From NCBI GenBank assembly GCA_036346255.1, contig JAYEVH010000499.1, positions 1 to 64,000 of the forward strand: a DNA stretch of 64,000 nucleotides. The letters run 5' to 3'. Below the pieces are notes generated by a model. The model was not told the DNA's origin. It saw only the letters and a list, made by a program, of their open reading frames with translations, and ran no database searches. Every line of letters starts with the position of its first letter. Within the stretch, counting starts at the first letter, position 1. Made by a program: the position numbers and the translations under genes. Of this stretch, positions 40,589-51,939 are shown piece after piece. This DNA is from Ampelocalamus luodianensis. Its lineage: Eukaryota > Streptophyta > Magnoliopsida > Poales > Poaceae.

Positions 40589-43500
40589 TGTGATATCCTG
40601 TTTATTTAATTGAGTAATTAAGACAATTAGGAAATGTATTAGTGGGAAAATAGAGTTTAGTGGAGGAGAGGAGGATGGGCTGTCCAAGAGTCCAAGCCCA
40701 AGCCAGCCGAATCCACAGTGGACTCGTGGGGGGGACTAGCCTAGCCGCATCCTCCACCTCTTGCCACGCGGTGCCTCTATTGCGCCTACCGTGGCAGCCC
40801 AAACCAGCTTCCACCCTTTGCCGCTGCTGGTGGGAAGGAAGGTAGGTAGCATGGTTTTTAAGCGTCGCCTAGCGGCGCAGCGACAGGCGCTGCCGCGATA
40901 TCGTGGCGCCGCCCCGCCTTGCCGCCGCCTCGTCGCGCGGCTCCTCCCGGCTGCCGTCGCCGTCGCGTGGCTCTCCCGGCTCCCGTTGTTGCGCGCAGCT
41001 CCTCGGTGCCTCTCCCGGCCTGAGGAGGAGGCGCGCGGCGAAGGGCGCGAGGAGAGCCGAAGAGAAAGAGGAGGAGGCGGCGCGACGCGGCCAGGTCTTG
41101 CCGCGAGAGGACTGAAGGAGGCGACGCGCCGGCGCTGAGTGAGGGCGAGGAGGCGGCGCGGCGAAGGATGTGGAGGCGCGGCCGGCGAGCGAGGCGGCGC
41201 GCGTGGAGGCGAGAAGTGGCATGGCCTGCGCTCGGTCGGCGAGGAAAAAGCACGTGAGCGGCGAAGCGGCCGGGCAAGCGGCGGCGAGCGGCGCGGTAGG
41301 CGAGATCTTCTCGCGGCGGAGAAGTTGCTGCACGCCAAGATCTTCTGTAGCCGCTTTGCACTGTCGCCTTAGAATGTATAAAGCGTCGCCTCGCCTCGCG
41401 CCTTACCGCTTAAAAGGTGTGAAGGGGGTGGGTTGCCTCACCTCGCCTTACCGCCTTAATAACCATGGTAGGTAGGGAGAGGAAGAAGTTCAACAAGGGA
41501 GAAGAAGGAAAGAGGAGGGAGGAAGGAAAGGAAGAGAGGAAAGCTTGGGTTCGTGATCGTTGTCTATTTTCATGGGGTAATGTCCTGTATTTACTTGATT
41601 CGATCTTCGATTGATGTTTCGTGAGAGTTGGAGTAGATGGATCCTGGGGATTGATCGTTTTATGATGCCTTAGTTCGTTAAACTGTACTGCAGAACCTTA
41701 CGAGGGTATCTAGGGGTATCTCCGCTTAGAATCATGATTTGGTCTCGTTAGAAAAGTTGTAGATTATTTTCTTAGCTTTCTAGGAAGCTCCAAATCACTA
41801 AATTTGGATAAGTGAGTAAAAAGATATGGCATCGGAAGTACTATTGTCCACAAATCTGTTGCCAATGGCAGCAGTCGTGTAGATTGATTAATTACGTGCA
41901 TTAGATGGTCATAACTAGGATAAGCTAGATAATTCTTTGTAGATTCCAGAAATATTATGGTTTATTGTTTTTCATGTTGTAGAAAAATAGCTATGAAATT
42001 GTGAAGTTTATTGTCCTGTCAAATTCCAATATAATCTTCGAGGTTGGAAACAGGAACCTAAATGGCAAAATCAGAGTATTTGCATAACTAGGATTTTGTG
42101 GGGGAGTTTCATGTAGTTTCTGGAAAACATATAGTTTACTATATTTGGAGTCCAGTAGTGAAACTTGTGATTGTTTAGTGAAACTTGTGATTGTTTGAAT
42201 ACTGACATAGCGGGTAGTTCATCCGGTGAAATTAAGTTTACCGGGTTTGTGCGTAGGAGCGAGGTTTAATTGTTTGATGATTTGGTATTGTTGTGGCGTA
42301 TTTTGAGTGTATTATTGATTGTTTGTCCAGGGAGTGTTGCCTCAAGTATAGTGCTACATTTGCATCACTCTGTTTCTAGAGGCTAAAAGGTTAGTGCTTG
42401 GTAGAGTGGTGGACATCGGTTTGTCAACCCATGTCTCTATCATTGAATTAATATGATATTTATTTATGCTTTCTGTTGCTTATTTAAAAGCCATAATGTT
42501 ACCATGATAATGATTCAGTGAGGTTATGATATGAAATATTGATGACATGAAATGTTGATGATTTAGTGAGATTATGATATGATGATGAAATTATCATGGG
42601 GATGACATGGTAATAGTAATAATGGATAAAGAACATTGCTGCATCATTTGCATGCATATGAGTAGGGCGGTAAGTGATGCCATGTATATGGATATTCCGG
42701 TGTGATCCATGATAAAATCTTACAGAGGTAGAGACCTCACCCTAAAGAAGGTGGAGGAAGAGTGTGTCATATACATGTGAACACTCCGTTATATCGACAT
42801 CGGCTGAAAGGGTTGCATTGGCATTGGCATTGCATACATAAACCATGAGAATTATATTGATGAGATTTGAGTACATGAGAATGATATTGATGAGATTTGA
42901 GAACATGAAAGATGACAACGACACGGATGATGTTTCACCATGTTTATGTTAATGATGATGATTTAAATGTTTAATAAACTATTTATTTATCGTTCTATCT
43001 TGTACTTGTCGAGACGTAGACTCACTCTTACTTTGTTGTTGCTTTTAGGTAACCGTTGACAACGATATGCATGGGATAGAGTAGCACACAAACATCACAT
43101 GCACCTATCACACAGTCATTATCAATTAGTTTGCTTTAATTATAATCTAGAGACATAATTATTTCATTCAGGATTTATTCATGGTTTGACTTGATTATCT
43201 TTAAATTGATAGTTGGAACTTTGGTTGATTTATTGTTAGCTCAATTTAGTTTGATCTATTAATTGCTTAGTTTATTGGTTGGAATCGTATTTGCTTTAAT
43301 AGTAGTTGATAATTATTAATTGTTGCGATCCTATGTACCGGAAGCATGGTTGGCGTGACTTGGGTGTGGTATCTGGCGTTTCTCGGTTGTGGGTATCTCA
43401 AAGCGTTTCTCGAGTGTGTATCTCGGACGTTTCTTAGGTGCGTGTGCCCTGAGTCTTTTTGGTACATGTTACCAAGAGGTGAACTTTTATTTTTATATAG

Positions 43501-43649
43501 TTACTTTGAGTTATTTGTATCTCTTGTGACCCAATGATGAAAATTTTAGTCTATGCTTGCTTGCTGAAATTTATTGTAATTAAGGTTTAAATTGGTAGCT
43601 AGAGTAGTTTAGGTGACATTCTGGCTCATTGTTGGGCCCGGCTGTTACA
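40589..43649 (+). mobile_element. Solo LTR B (3061 bp including a nested MITE)
   Basis: TGTGATATCCTG...CGGCTGTTACA with perfect TSDs CATGG. Without the nested MITE and its extra TSD it is about 2435 bp, in line with LTR A and the element N LTRs. The motif region TACTTGTCGAGACGTAGACTCA then TTTTAG|GTAACC lies at 43003-43052, here with a weakened stem. It is a recent-looking insertion 0.7 kb beyond the stop codon of the host gene. Confidence 0.9.
40850..41467. mobile_element. GC-rich hAT-like MITE (618 bp) nested in solo LTR B
   Basis: Flanked by identical 8-bp TSDs GTAGGTAG (40842-40849 and 41468-41475). TIRs are CATGGTTTTTAAGCG at the left and, on the other strand at the right, CATGGTTATTAAGGCG. 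The body is extremely GC-rich with many CGCC/GGCG repeats, giving long overlapping open frames on both strands that are compositional artefacts. The 8-bp TSD points to hAT. It belongs to the common grass repeats with ends like TTAAGGCGTCGCC. Confidence 0.85.
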
Positions 43650-43654
43650 CATGG
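43650..43654. repeat. Right TSD CATGG of solo LTR B
   Basis: Matches 40584-40588. Confidence 0.9.
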
Positions 43655-44866
43655 CTACTGTTAGCATTACCATAGAAGTAAAACAGTTGGCATCGTAAGT
43701 ACTAACACTCTAATGTCTGTAAACAGGTCTCCAGTTGTATTCCAAATGCTGAGAGAGATGTATGGCTTTGAATAATTTGCAAAGACTGAAACTTTCAAAC
43801 TCAGTCTCTATATGCACCTTAATTCACATATTAATATCTTATTATGGCAATATTTTAGAGGAAGAAAGAATGATATGCTCTTTCAGTTTCTAGGTTCCCT
43901 TTTGCCTGTCTACTGTTGTTTTTGAGTTTTGACTTCTCTTGAAAAAACAATGTTGGTTACCTCTTTCATTACAAGTCTTTGTTAGTTCTCACCCGGACAA
44001 GGGAACTACAGTGCGTTGCATAGTCACCGCATTATCGTATTACATGTCTCATACTGTAATTTGTCCGAATAAAATGTAGTAGTGTTTGCAGATGCTGTCC
44101 TTATGAATTTGAGGATATTCCATTACGAGAATATAATTAGCTTCTAGAAAAGATAGGATAAACAGCAAAGAAGCTCCGTTCATGTTCAGTCCATTTCTTT
44201 GGACATCATTTTTGTTACAAACAATAAAGACTTGTATTACTAATGTGGAAAGTCCTCTTGTGGTATAAGAAAAAGTGTTCTTTTGTGAACCACGAAGCAA
44301 TTCTTTTCATGGATAAAACAAGGAAAATAAGAAAGAGCAATACAGGATCAAACCTGACTATGCTTATGGGTATCTAATTGTAGAATTGCTTTTTACTAGA
44401 ACATGCTAAAGGATGTATATGACAAATTATGGAAATGGCTGGACAACATGTTTGTTGTTGCCATACTGTCATGACTGGTGCAGGCAAGAAAGATGAGCTT
44501 GTATTGCTGTACATGCCATTTCAGTTTTGGCCATGCCCTTATATTTTTGTGTGCATTTGTGCGCTCCCGCCCAGTATATTTTGGTGTGCATTTGTGCTCC
44601 CCTGTGCAGTTTTAGATTGTTTACTGTACTGTGAGTCTTAGATGTCGCGCTTTTACTTCTGCACCCAGTCTATGACTAGAAAAGGACTTCTTACATGTTC
44701 CGTGTTGACGATTTGTATTGTGCAGTGCAGTTATTATTCTATAATAGATTCTCATGGCTGGTTTTTTTGTGCTTCTCAGTTCACTTTGCAAATGCACATA
44801 ATATTGTTTACGCACACCTGCAGCATAGTTATAAGAAGTTGAAGTGATGGTATTCTGGTATATGCC
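43655..44866. other. Unassigned low-copy-looking region
   Basis: AT-rich sequence that was contiguous with the host gene's 3' flank before solo LTR B inserted. No supported gene; frames are short and without domains. Confidence 0.4.
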
Positions 44867-45005
44867 TCACCCTGGTCCACAGTGAAAAGACGCTTTTGCC
44901 CCTCCGGTCCTCCTCCTGTGTGCTTGTTTCCTTCTTCCTTTGGTCGAGGCAGCTGAGCGCACGTCTTCGCTGCTACCTTGTTCAGAGTAGAGTAAGGAGT
45001 GGAAA

Positions 45006-45430
45006 ATGGTGGGTATGGCTATCCCCTCGGTCTCCCTGCAACTCACCAACGCTGTTCACGCCACCACCAAACCCCACCTTCCCTGCTCCCGCCTCGCCGC
45101 TACCCTATGCCGCACCGCTGCAGGCGCATCGCGCCTCCACGCAAGCACCCCCACTGTCCTCCTCCCCACCACTACCGTCGCATGCCGCCCAGGCTTCACC
45201 ACAACGACGACGAAGACAACACGCCTCCTAGGAAGTGGGGCCCTCCAACCATGCCCATTCGCCACCGCCATGCGCCACCGAGGAGCAGGGGTCCTCGCGG
45301 TCGCGCCCTGGTTGTTGAGATGGTCCGCTCGCCCGTCGCCCGATGGGGGCTACGACGACGATGCCCGCAACGAGGAGGAATATGAATATCACGACGATGA
45401 CCAAGAGGAGGGAAGGTTTGCTGGGGGGGA
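45006..45430 (+). pseudogene. Captured exon fragment, putative organelle-targeted protein N-terminus
   Basis: From ATG 45006 the frame reads MVGMAIPSVSLQL followed by a Ser/Thr/Ala/Arg-rich stretch with almost no acidic residues for about 100 residues, like a plastid transit peptide. It then turns into a strongly acidic segment (EEEYEYHDDDQEEGRF). The frame continues to 45770 only by reading antisense through the PPR fragment. One or more frameshifts seem likely. The parent gene is not recognised. Confidence 0.45.
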
Positions 45431-45464
45431 CTCGGGCGGCCGCCATGCCCAAGCCTTGAGAGGG

Positions 45465-45880
45465 GAGCTGGCAGGGTTGGCCGCCAGGGAGAACATGGAG
45501 GCGAAGGTGGCGAGGGAGAGGAGGCCCTGGGATCGCATGGAGGAGACGGTGTCCTACATGGGCTCGAGAGGTGGTTCTTGCCGAGGAGGTCGACGACGAG
45601 GTTCCAGGAGTAGGGAGGTGGTGGCGAAGGTGGCGGTGACCCGCCCAGTGGAAGAAGGCCACGGCTGCGCGTGGGTGCGCATAGGAGAAGCGGAGCACTT
45701 GCTCGACGACGGCGCTGGTGACTTGGACGTCGGCGTCGTCGAGCGCGGCCTTGACGTCGGAGGAGGCTAGGTTCTCACGCAGGAGACGGATCTTGGGGGG
45801 GGGGCAAATCGAGCGCTTCCTTGTATGTGGAGAATGTCGGGGTAGACGGCTCGCGGGCGCGCTTCACGGCCGGGGGGACG
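45465..45880 (-). pseudogene. Captured pentatricopeptide-repeat (PPR) gene fragment
   Basis: On the minus strand: FSTYKEALDL near 45835-45805, then after a 10-G/C homopolymer (45796-45805) that shifts frame by one, KIRLLRENLASSDVKAALDD, VVEQVLRFSYAHPRAAVAFF and HWAGH. Later, around 45545-45480, residues like WDTVSSMRSQGLL and ATFASMF appear in another frame. This is the typical N-terminal region of plant organellar PPR proteins. The repeats themselves are missing and frames are broken, so it is non-functional. Confidence 0.7.
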
Positions 45881-46022
45881 ACTGCGTCGTACAACCGCTT
45901 AGGCTGGTGGTCGGACATCGCCGCGGACGATTTGGGTGTTGCCGCGCCAGGGACTCGGTTGTGGGTGGAATACTGGATGGAATAGGGGGCAAAAGTGTCT
46001 TTTCACATGTGAGAGAGGGTGA

Positions 46023-46354
46023 TTAAACCAAAAATATGAATTTAATATTTGAAAAGGGTAAATTAACGAAGAGTCAATATAACTTGTGGCAAATAATTTA
46101 TTGCACTCAACTTAATGGCATTTTACTGAAGGCAGAACAAAGGTGTGGCATTTTGGCAAATCACCCATAAAAATAAGCAACCGCAGAGCCATAAGCGCGT
46201 GTGTGTGGGGGTGGAGGAGCGGGCGGGGTGGGGGTTGGGGGCGGCTTAGGCATACGCCATAGTCATGGGAAGCGGAAGCGCAAGTAGTTGAAGAGGAGTG
46301 AGGCAAGGGTCGACCGCATCGAGAGCCCTAGCGTTGTCTTTGCCGCCATCCCGT
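46023..46354. other. Unassigned spacer before the second SIRE-like LTR
   Basis: AT-rich then G-rich (runs of GGGGG near 46207-46240), ending in GC-rich sequence resembling a decayed exon. No gene supported. Confidence 0.35.
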
Positions 46355-47522
46355 CGAAAAGCATCTAGGCTCTTAAAAATTGGTTTTAGTAATTAATGAT
46401 AATATGTGAATATGAGACTTATTGGTTTGTTGAGTATTTACAAGGTTTAGTCCAATTGGTGTATATGATCTTGAAGATGCATGCTAAAGGACTTATGAAG
46501 ATCAAATATGGATCAAAGATGAGGTACAAGTAGTTCTGGATCTTTTCACTTTTTACCGGTCTTAGAAGAAATGGTTGGAAGACCGGATTATAGGTTAAAT
46601 ACCGTACTATTAAGATGGATCATGTCTAGTAGCTTGATAGCATGTTCTTGTGCTTTATGGATCAATTTAGGATCATGCATGCATATGGTTTTCATTTTGA
46701 ATTGCCAAGTCTGCTTTGTTTGGATAATCGGTAGTACCAGCGTTGGTTATGCGGTACTACCGCTCAAAGGTACGACCGGGCTTGTAGTGCGGTACTACCG
46801 CACCCGTTGTTCCGATTATTACTTGGCGGTATGTTTTTTCCGAGAGACACTTTTCGATCTCGATGCCAAACTCTGTATGTAGTACCGCAAGTGTTCATGC
46901 GGTATGGCCAGGACTACGGTAGTACTGCAGATTCTTGAGCGAACTACCGCATGCCGGTCATTTCGACTTTGAAGCGGTATGCTTTTTCCAGTACGCACCC
47001 CTTTGATTCTCTCGGAAAACGGTAGTATCGCATTCGCCTTGCGGTATGACTGATCTGCGGTAGTACCGCTAGTTTGTTGGCGGTAGTACCGTAGTGCGAG
47101 TTAAAACGGCTATGTCAGAACTTTTAATGCCACTGTTATAGCCGTTACAGGGTGGTTGGAGAAGTGCGATAGTACCGCTCGGTACATGGCGGTAGTACCG
47201 TATGTGGCTGAAAAGTAGAGTTTTCTTCTCCAACGGTTATAATTGTTGGTGGGGGGTATAAATACACCTCCACCTGCTCAAGGACAAAGTGTTAGACCAC
47301 ATTTAACATCCTTAGAGCCTTGTGCATTTATTCAACTCCTCAAATTCACTTGTGCACTTTTTGAGAGGTTGTTGAGCCCATTCAAGTGCATTCATCATTC
47401 TAGTTGATCCTATTGCACTTGAGTGTCGTCAAGCGAATGTCATTGATTTATTACTCTTGGAGTTTTGCCGAACTCCTAGACGGCTTGGCGATGATTGCAC
47501 GGTGATCTCTTCAAGAAGATTT
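46355..47522 (+). repeat. Second SIRE-like Copia LTR, 3'-truncated
   Basis: Aligns with 1525-2628 from its first bases (CGAAAAGCATCTAGG, the TG start mutated to CG) to GAAGATT. It has the same CGGTAGTACCG cluster (46728-47205). It is cut at 47522 by a Gypsy LTR stub. No internal region on either side, so it is a solo or truncated LTR. Confidence 0.88.
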
Positions 47523-48020
47523 GGATGTTGATGCTTTAATTATGTAGTAGTGTCTCTTTATGTGGTACTTGCTGAGTTCTTGAACTCACCATTGCTTTTA
47601 TTGTGTTTTAGGTACCGTTGTAAGAACGTCATGCATGGGGGGAAAGTAGACTCGAACTGGATTCACACACTGCCATCCATCATTTATAGTTGATTAGATT
47701 TTGGAATGACAGCTAATAAATGAGCAAACTGCTTAAGTTTGGTTTATGGATAGGTTTCATGCATTGAGTTTTGTAATAATGATGAGTAGCACTCCTTAGA
47801 CATCTTGATTTATGTTCTAGCTGCTTATCATGACTCTAATGATTAGTGAGGATTTTGGATGAAGAAATTTGGAGTTATGATTCTCTATTATATGTTGGAA
47901 CCTCCTGGTAGCTAATAATACAGGGGATGTTCTGCCAAAAGTTTGGTAGAATATGTTGTCTTAGAATTGTTTACTGTAGGTTGGTAGCATTCCAAGCTCA
48001 GGTCGGGCTGGGGTGTTACA
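47523..48020 (+). repeat. 3' stub of a Gypsy LTR (same type as LTR A)
   Basis: Has the shared end region: GTACTTGC, stem-loop TGAGTT-CTTG-AACTCA, TTTTAG|GTACC, and terminus GGGTGTTACA at 48020. The first ~1.9 kb are missing. Confidence 0.8.
47573..47588 (+). other. LTR stem-loop motif (47523-48020 stub)
   Basis: TGAGTT-CTTG-AACTCA. The closing pair is T-A instead of C-G, a compensatory change that keeps the stem. Confidence 0.78.
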
Positions 48021-48672
48021 GGTTGGTCAAAGCCAACAGGAGAATGTCGTGACCAAAGGAGAGGTCCAACTACGGGGTGGTCGTAGGAGGAGGTCCCGCA
48101 GATGGCAAAAGAGGTCCTGTCCCACCAGGGTGGTCTTTGCAAAAAGACCAGAGGTCGTGACCAAAGAGGGTGGTCTTTGCAAAAATACCAGAGGTCATGA
48201 CCACAAGGGGGTCATGACCAAAGAGGGTGGTCTTTGCAAAAAGACCAGAGAATTGTGGGGAGGAGGAGGTCCAAGGGACGAAGGAAAAGGTGCAACGAAC
48301 CAGAGGCATATGATCTTGATCGGGTGGTCCAAGGAGATAGGAATGTTTAGACCATACGAACGCGCACTTACATCGGGTCGTCCAAACTCAATCGGATGCA
48401 CCACAATGCAAGAGGACGTTCAGACCATCTGAATGCCTCCTCTCAATCGGGCCATCCAAACAAGATCTAATGGTCATAGGGAGGGGAAGGCGTGCACAGG
48501 ATCTAGACTTAAGGGAGGTCTAGACAAGGAGGGGTTTTAACGGGTGAGATTTCAATAGGGAAAGATCTAACTAAGGAGATCCAAAGAAAGAGGTCTAGGG
48601 AGGTCTCAACGGTCAGATGAGATCAAAAGAGGTCTCAACGGTCACGATGAGATCAAAGGAGGTCTCAACGGT
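48021..48672 (-). repeat. LTR G1, left fragment
   Basis: Homologous to about 50280-50850 of LTR G2, rich in GGAGGTC. It continues at 51487 after the G2 insertion. It is truncated at 48020 by the Gypsy stub. Repeats of the GGTCTTTGCAAAAAGACC hairpin occur at 48120-48250. The open frames here (e.g. 48013-48432) are repeat artefacts. Confidence 0.75.
48668..48672. repeat. Left TSD ACGGT of solo LTR G2
   Basis: Matches 51482-51486. Confidence 0.8.
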
Positions 48673-49190
48673 TGTCAGGACCACCTCGGGATGTATTAAG
48701 AAGATCTCCTAGGACCTCTTAGGGAGGTCCGACAGAACCACCCGGAGGTCTGGCAGGTCCTCCAAGAACACCCTGAGAGGAGGTCCTCCAGGACCTCCCA
48801 GGAGATCACAAAGATATCCCGGAGGTCCCAGCCTCAGCGCACTGAGCTAGTCCCGAGGATCAACAGTTAGCTCGCACAGAACCACATAGGTAAAATCACA
48901 ACCACAAAGTCATACAAGAGGAACATCAGATAAAATAAACTATATTAAACAAGGGCCTTATGGCCAAGGTTGTTTACACAGGTTGCCAGCGAGGGCTTAT
49001 AAAAACCGACAACAAATCCTCACAGCGAAACCACCAAAAACGCGTGAAGCTATCCGGCAAGCCCACAGGTTGTCGAGTGGATGACGTCTCCTAGAAGGTC
49101 GGGTCATCAAAGAACTCCTCCTCGAAGAGGTCTGAGAAACCTTGTCCCTGATCATCTTCGGCCATTGCTCAAACAGAGGGTTTAAACCCA

Positions 49191-49211
49191 TGAGTATGTT
49201 GAATGTACTCA
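49191..49211 (-). other. LTR stem-loop motif (LTR G2)
   Basis: TGAGTA-9 nt-TACTCA. On the minus strand it is preceded by TTTGC. The closing base pair differs from that of the other families but the stem is kept. Confidence 0.7.
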
Positions 49212-50339
49212 GCAAATCGCAGGGAACAAGTATGTAGTTAATATTCATGTATTGGCATTGACAAATGAGAGCTACAGGGTTAGTTGCAGAAAGCAATATT
49301 TTACAGGAAATAACACAGATAGATTGCAAGCGTAAGTTTAAAACCAAACCAAGACAATAATACATAAGTACGTTTGTTTAAAAGGGAGGTCGTGAGCACC
49401 AACTCACTCCCAAGACCACTCGTGGGAGGTCTTGGCCGCACCCACGTCCAGGACCACCCCCACGACCACTCTGGAGCACCAACTCCAGAGCTCCCAAAGA
49501 ATACTCTAAGGCCCCAAGACCTCCCTGAGCACCAACTCTGGAGCACCTTGGACCACCCTAGGGTGCACAAAACCTCTTTTGAAAAGCTACCCCTTGCGAA
49601 AAATTACCAGGCAATGTCCATGACCAAGCACTTGGCTATTTAAATAGATTTTTACACTCTGCAGAGGTGTACAACTTTACCCATAATTCACGACCTATCT
49701 AGCGGGGCAGGTTCCCGTCAAAACCCTTGCTCATTTCCAAAGATGAGCAGTCTAGAGAGCGCAACAAAGGCCTTTACAAAGCTTTGAACTGACTCAGAGC
49801 TGCCCGCTAAGGTTTCACTTCTAACGGGCCTCACACCCGCCAGATTCGTGCACCCTCTTGAGCCAGCGAATCAGCACGCTCCACCACAACAGAACCAAGC
49901 CAACTCATTGCTAATTATTTGGCCCAGATCACCCCCATAAAATGGTCTTGTGGTTGCACGATAGTATCCGGATCAAAATATCACAAAGTTAAGTCCTTAA
50001 GTCACCCAGGGAAGACAATCTCATCCTACAGTGTGTATAGCACCTCCCTTTTACTGCACGATCACTTCCCTGGGTGAGAAAATAGTTTTGGGTTCAACCC
50101 GGCCAAAAGATCACCCTAGTCTTGGCACCACAAGTTTTAACAAGAGCGGCATCACACCACAATCGACACAACGGTAGCATCTCACCACTGTTGCTCGACA
50201 GTGGCATCTCACCACAGTTCCATAGTTCATTAGTCAAGATTAATTAAGGAAGAAAACAAGGTTCTCAAGACCAGCGATTTTAAAGCTAAGGCCTGAGAAG
50301 GAGGTCCTGAGAAGGTTCCGCAGAGGGCAAAGGAGGTCC

Positions 50340-50545
50340 TGTTCGTCCAGGGTGGTTTTTGCAAAAAGACCAGAGGTTATGACCACATAGAGGGTCGTGA
50401 CAAAAAAGGGTGGTCTTTGTAAAAGACCAGAGGACATGACCACATAGGGTGGTTGTGACAAAAGAGGGTGGTCTTTGCAAAAAGACCAGAGGTCATGACC
50501 ACATAGGGTGGTCGTGACAAAAGAGGGTGGTCTTTGCAAAAAGAC
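50340..50545. repeat. Tandem array of ~57-bp units with nested palindromes in LTR G2
   Basis: About four units, each with GGTGGTCTTTGCAAAAAGACC (stem TGGTCTTT, loop GCAA, stem AAAGACCA) followed by AGAGGTCATGACCACATAGG, which contains a perfect or near-perfect GGTCATGACC palindrome. A shorter version lies in G1 at 48120-48250. Confidence 0.8.
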
Positions 50546-51481
50546 CACAGGGAGGTCCTAAGTATAAAGGAAAATGTGCAACGAACTAGGGCCACATGAT
50601 TTTGATCGGGTGGTCCAAGGGGGAAAAGGAATGTTCGGAGCACACAAACACGCACTTACATCGGGCCACCCAAACAAGATCTAACGGTCATAAGGAGGGG
50701 AAGGTGCGCACAGGATCTGGACCTAAGGGGGGTCCTAGCAAGGAGGAGTTTCAACGGATAAGATACAAAAAGGGAAAAGGATCTAACGGAGGGGATCCAA
50801 AGAACGAGGTCCAAGGAGGTCCTAACAGTCAGGATAGAACCAAGGGAAGGTCCTGACGATCAAGATCTAACAAGGGGAGGTCTTGACGGTCAAAATCTAA
50901 CAAGGGAAGGTCCTGGAGAAGTAGAAGGAGAGGAGGTCAAACAAGGGGGGAGGTCCAAAAAGGGGAACTCCACTCAAAATCGAATTTCAGGAATTAAAGG
51001 GGTTTGAAATACAAACCCGAGCTTAGAATAGCTCGAGGGTGGTTGCGACCTAAAAGGAGGTCGGAACCCAGGGGAGGTCTTGGCAAAGAAGAGGTCCAGA
51101 CACAAAGGAGGTCTAAACCTGAGGAGGTCTAAATCAAGGGGATAACATAGGGGAGGTCTAGACCACAGGAAGGAGGTCTGAACCTTAAGAGAGGTCCTAA
51201 CCGAGGGGGAGATTTGGACTTAGGGGAGGTCCAAGAGAGGAAAAACTAGGATGAGGGACACACACCAAGCAAACAAAGTAGTGAAACTAAAGGACAAAGA
51301 ACACCAGAGAACTCCAACAGCGAACAAAGAGCTGTTTGACTTGATTGAAGTTAGGTTAGTTCAAGTTAAACCTCCAATATTTTCCAAATTTCCAAGTTAA
51401 GCTTGAACAAACCAATAAACCGAATGGTTCTTTTTTTGTTTTGAAATCTGGCAAAAACTCTAGGACAAACGGGACGTTACA

Positions 51482-51486
51482 ACGGT
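51482..51486. repeat. Right TSD ACGGT of solo LTR G2
   Basis: Matches 48668-48672. Confidence 0.8.
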
Positions 51487-51939
51487 CATGATGAGATCAA
51501 AGGAGGTTTCAACGGTCACGATGAGATCAAAGGAGGTTTGAAACACAAACTCGAGCTTAGAACAGCTCGAGGGTGGTCATGACTTAGAAGGGAGGTCAGT
51601 ACCACAGGGAGGTCTGGACAAAGAAGAGGTCCAAACGCAAAGGAGGCCTAAACCAAAGAGAAAACACAGGGGAGGTCTAGACCTGAGGCCTGAGAAGGTC
51701 TAAACCAAAGAGAAGGGTTGGCCGAAGGGAAAAACAAAACAAGCACATAAAGGGATAAAACACCAGAGCTCCAACACTCCAACAAACCTGACAAACCCAA
51801 CCGAGAATTTAGTTGAAGTTTGAGTTAATCAATTGGAAACCATTCCGAAATCTCAATTTAAGCTTTTAAACTTCGATGAAACCAATGGTTCGTTTTATTT
51901 TGAAATTTTCAAAAAGCTCGAGAAAACCAGGGTGTTACA
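51487..51939 (-). repeat. LTR G1, right fragment
   Basis: Matches about 51000-51481 of G2 (GAGCTTAGAACAGCTCGAGG segment, GGAGGTC repeats, A-rich end) and ends CAGGGTGTTACA, the LTR start on the minus strand. Confidence 0.75.

Larger units (their letters stand above)
44867..46022. mobile_element. TIR element carrying two captured gene fragments (1156 bp)
   Basis: The ends are inverted repeats of about 36 bp: 44867-44902 and 45986-46022 share TCACCCT, then GTGAAAAGAC and CTTTTGCCCC on opposite strands with few mismatches. No transposase is present. Between them are a plus-strand leader-peptide-like coding fragment (45006-~45430) and a minus-strand PPR-gene fragment (~45465-45880), both GC-rich like grass exons. 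This is the structure of Pack-MULE or Pack-CACTA transduplicates. I see no clear TSD, so the superfamily is unresolved. Confidence 0.65.
48673..51481 (-). mobile_element. Solo LTR G2 (2809 bp)
   Basis: TGTCAGGACC...GGGACGTTACA on the plus strand, i.e. TGTAACGTCCC start on the minus strand, with TSD ACGGT at both sides. It is inserted into an older LTR of the same family (G1). Contents: GGAGGTC repeats at both ends, a ~57-bp tandem array (50340-50545), and the stem-loop motif at 49191-49211. No PBS, PPT or genes. Confidence 0.82.

Noticed and set aside
40736..41475. Several 100-200 codon frames on both strands
   Set aside because: They lie in the GC-rich hAT-like MITE and are rich in Arg/Ala/Gly/Pro in every frame, as expected from composition.
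45006..45770. A 254-codon plus-strand frame as one intact gene
   Set aside because: Its second half is antisense to a recognisable PPR fragment on the minus strand; the frame is a chimera inside a TIR element.
50340..50545. Possible CRISPR-like array because of regularly spaced repeats
   Set aside because: Units are contiguous tandem repeats without unique spacers, inside a plant LTR; no cas genes, eukaryotic context.
48013..50655. Repeated short frames with FAKTTLFGHD-like or LQRPPSF-like peptides
   Set aside because: Produced by translation of the GGTCTTTGCAAAAAGACC repeats; not protein-coding.
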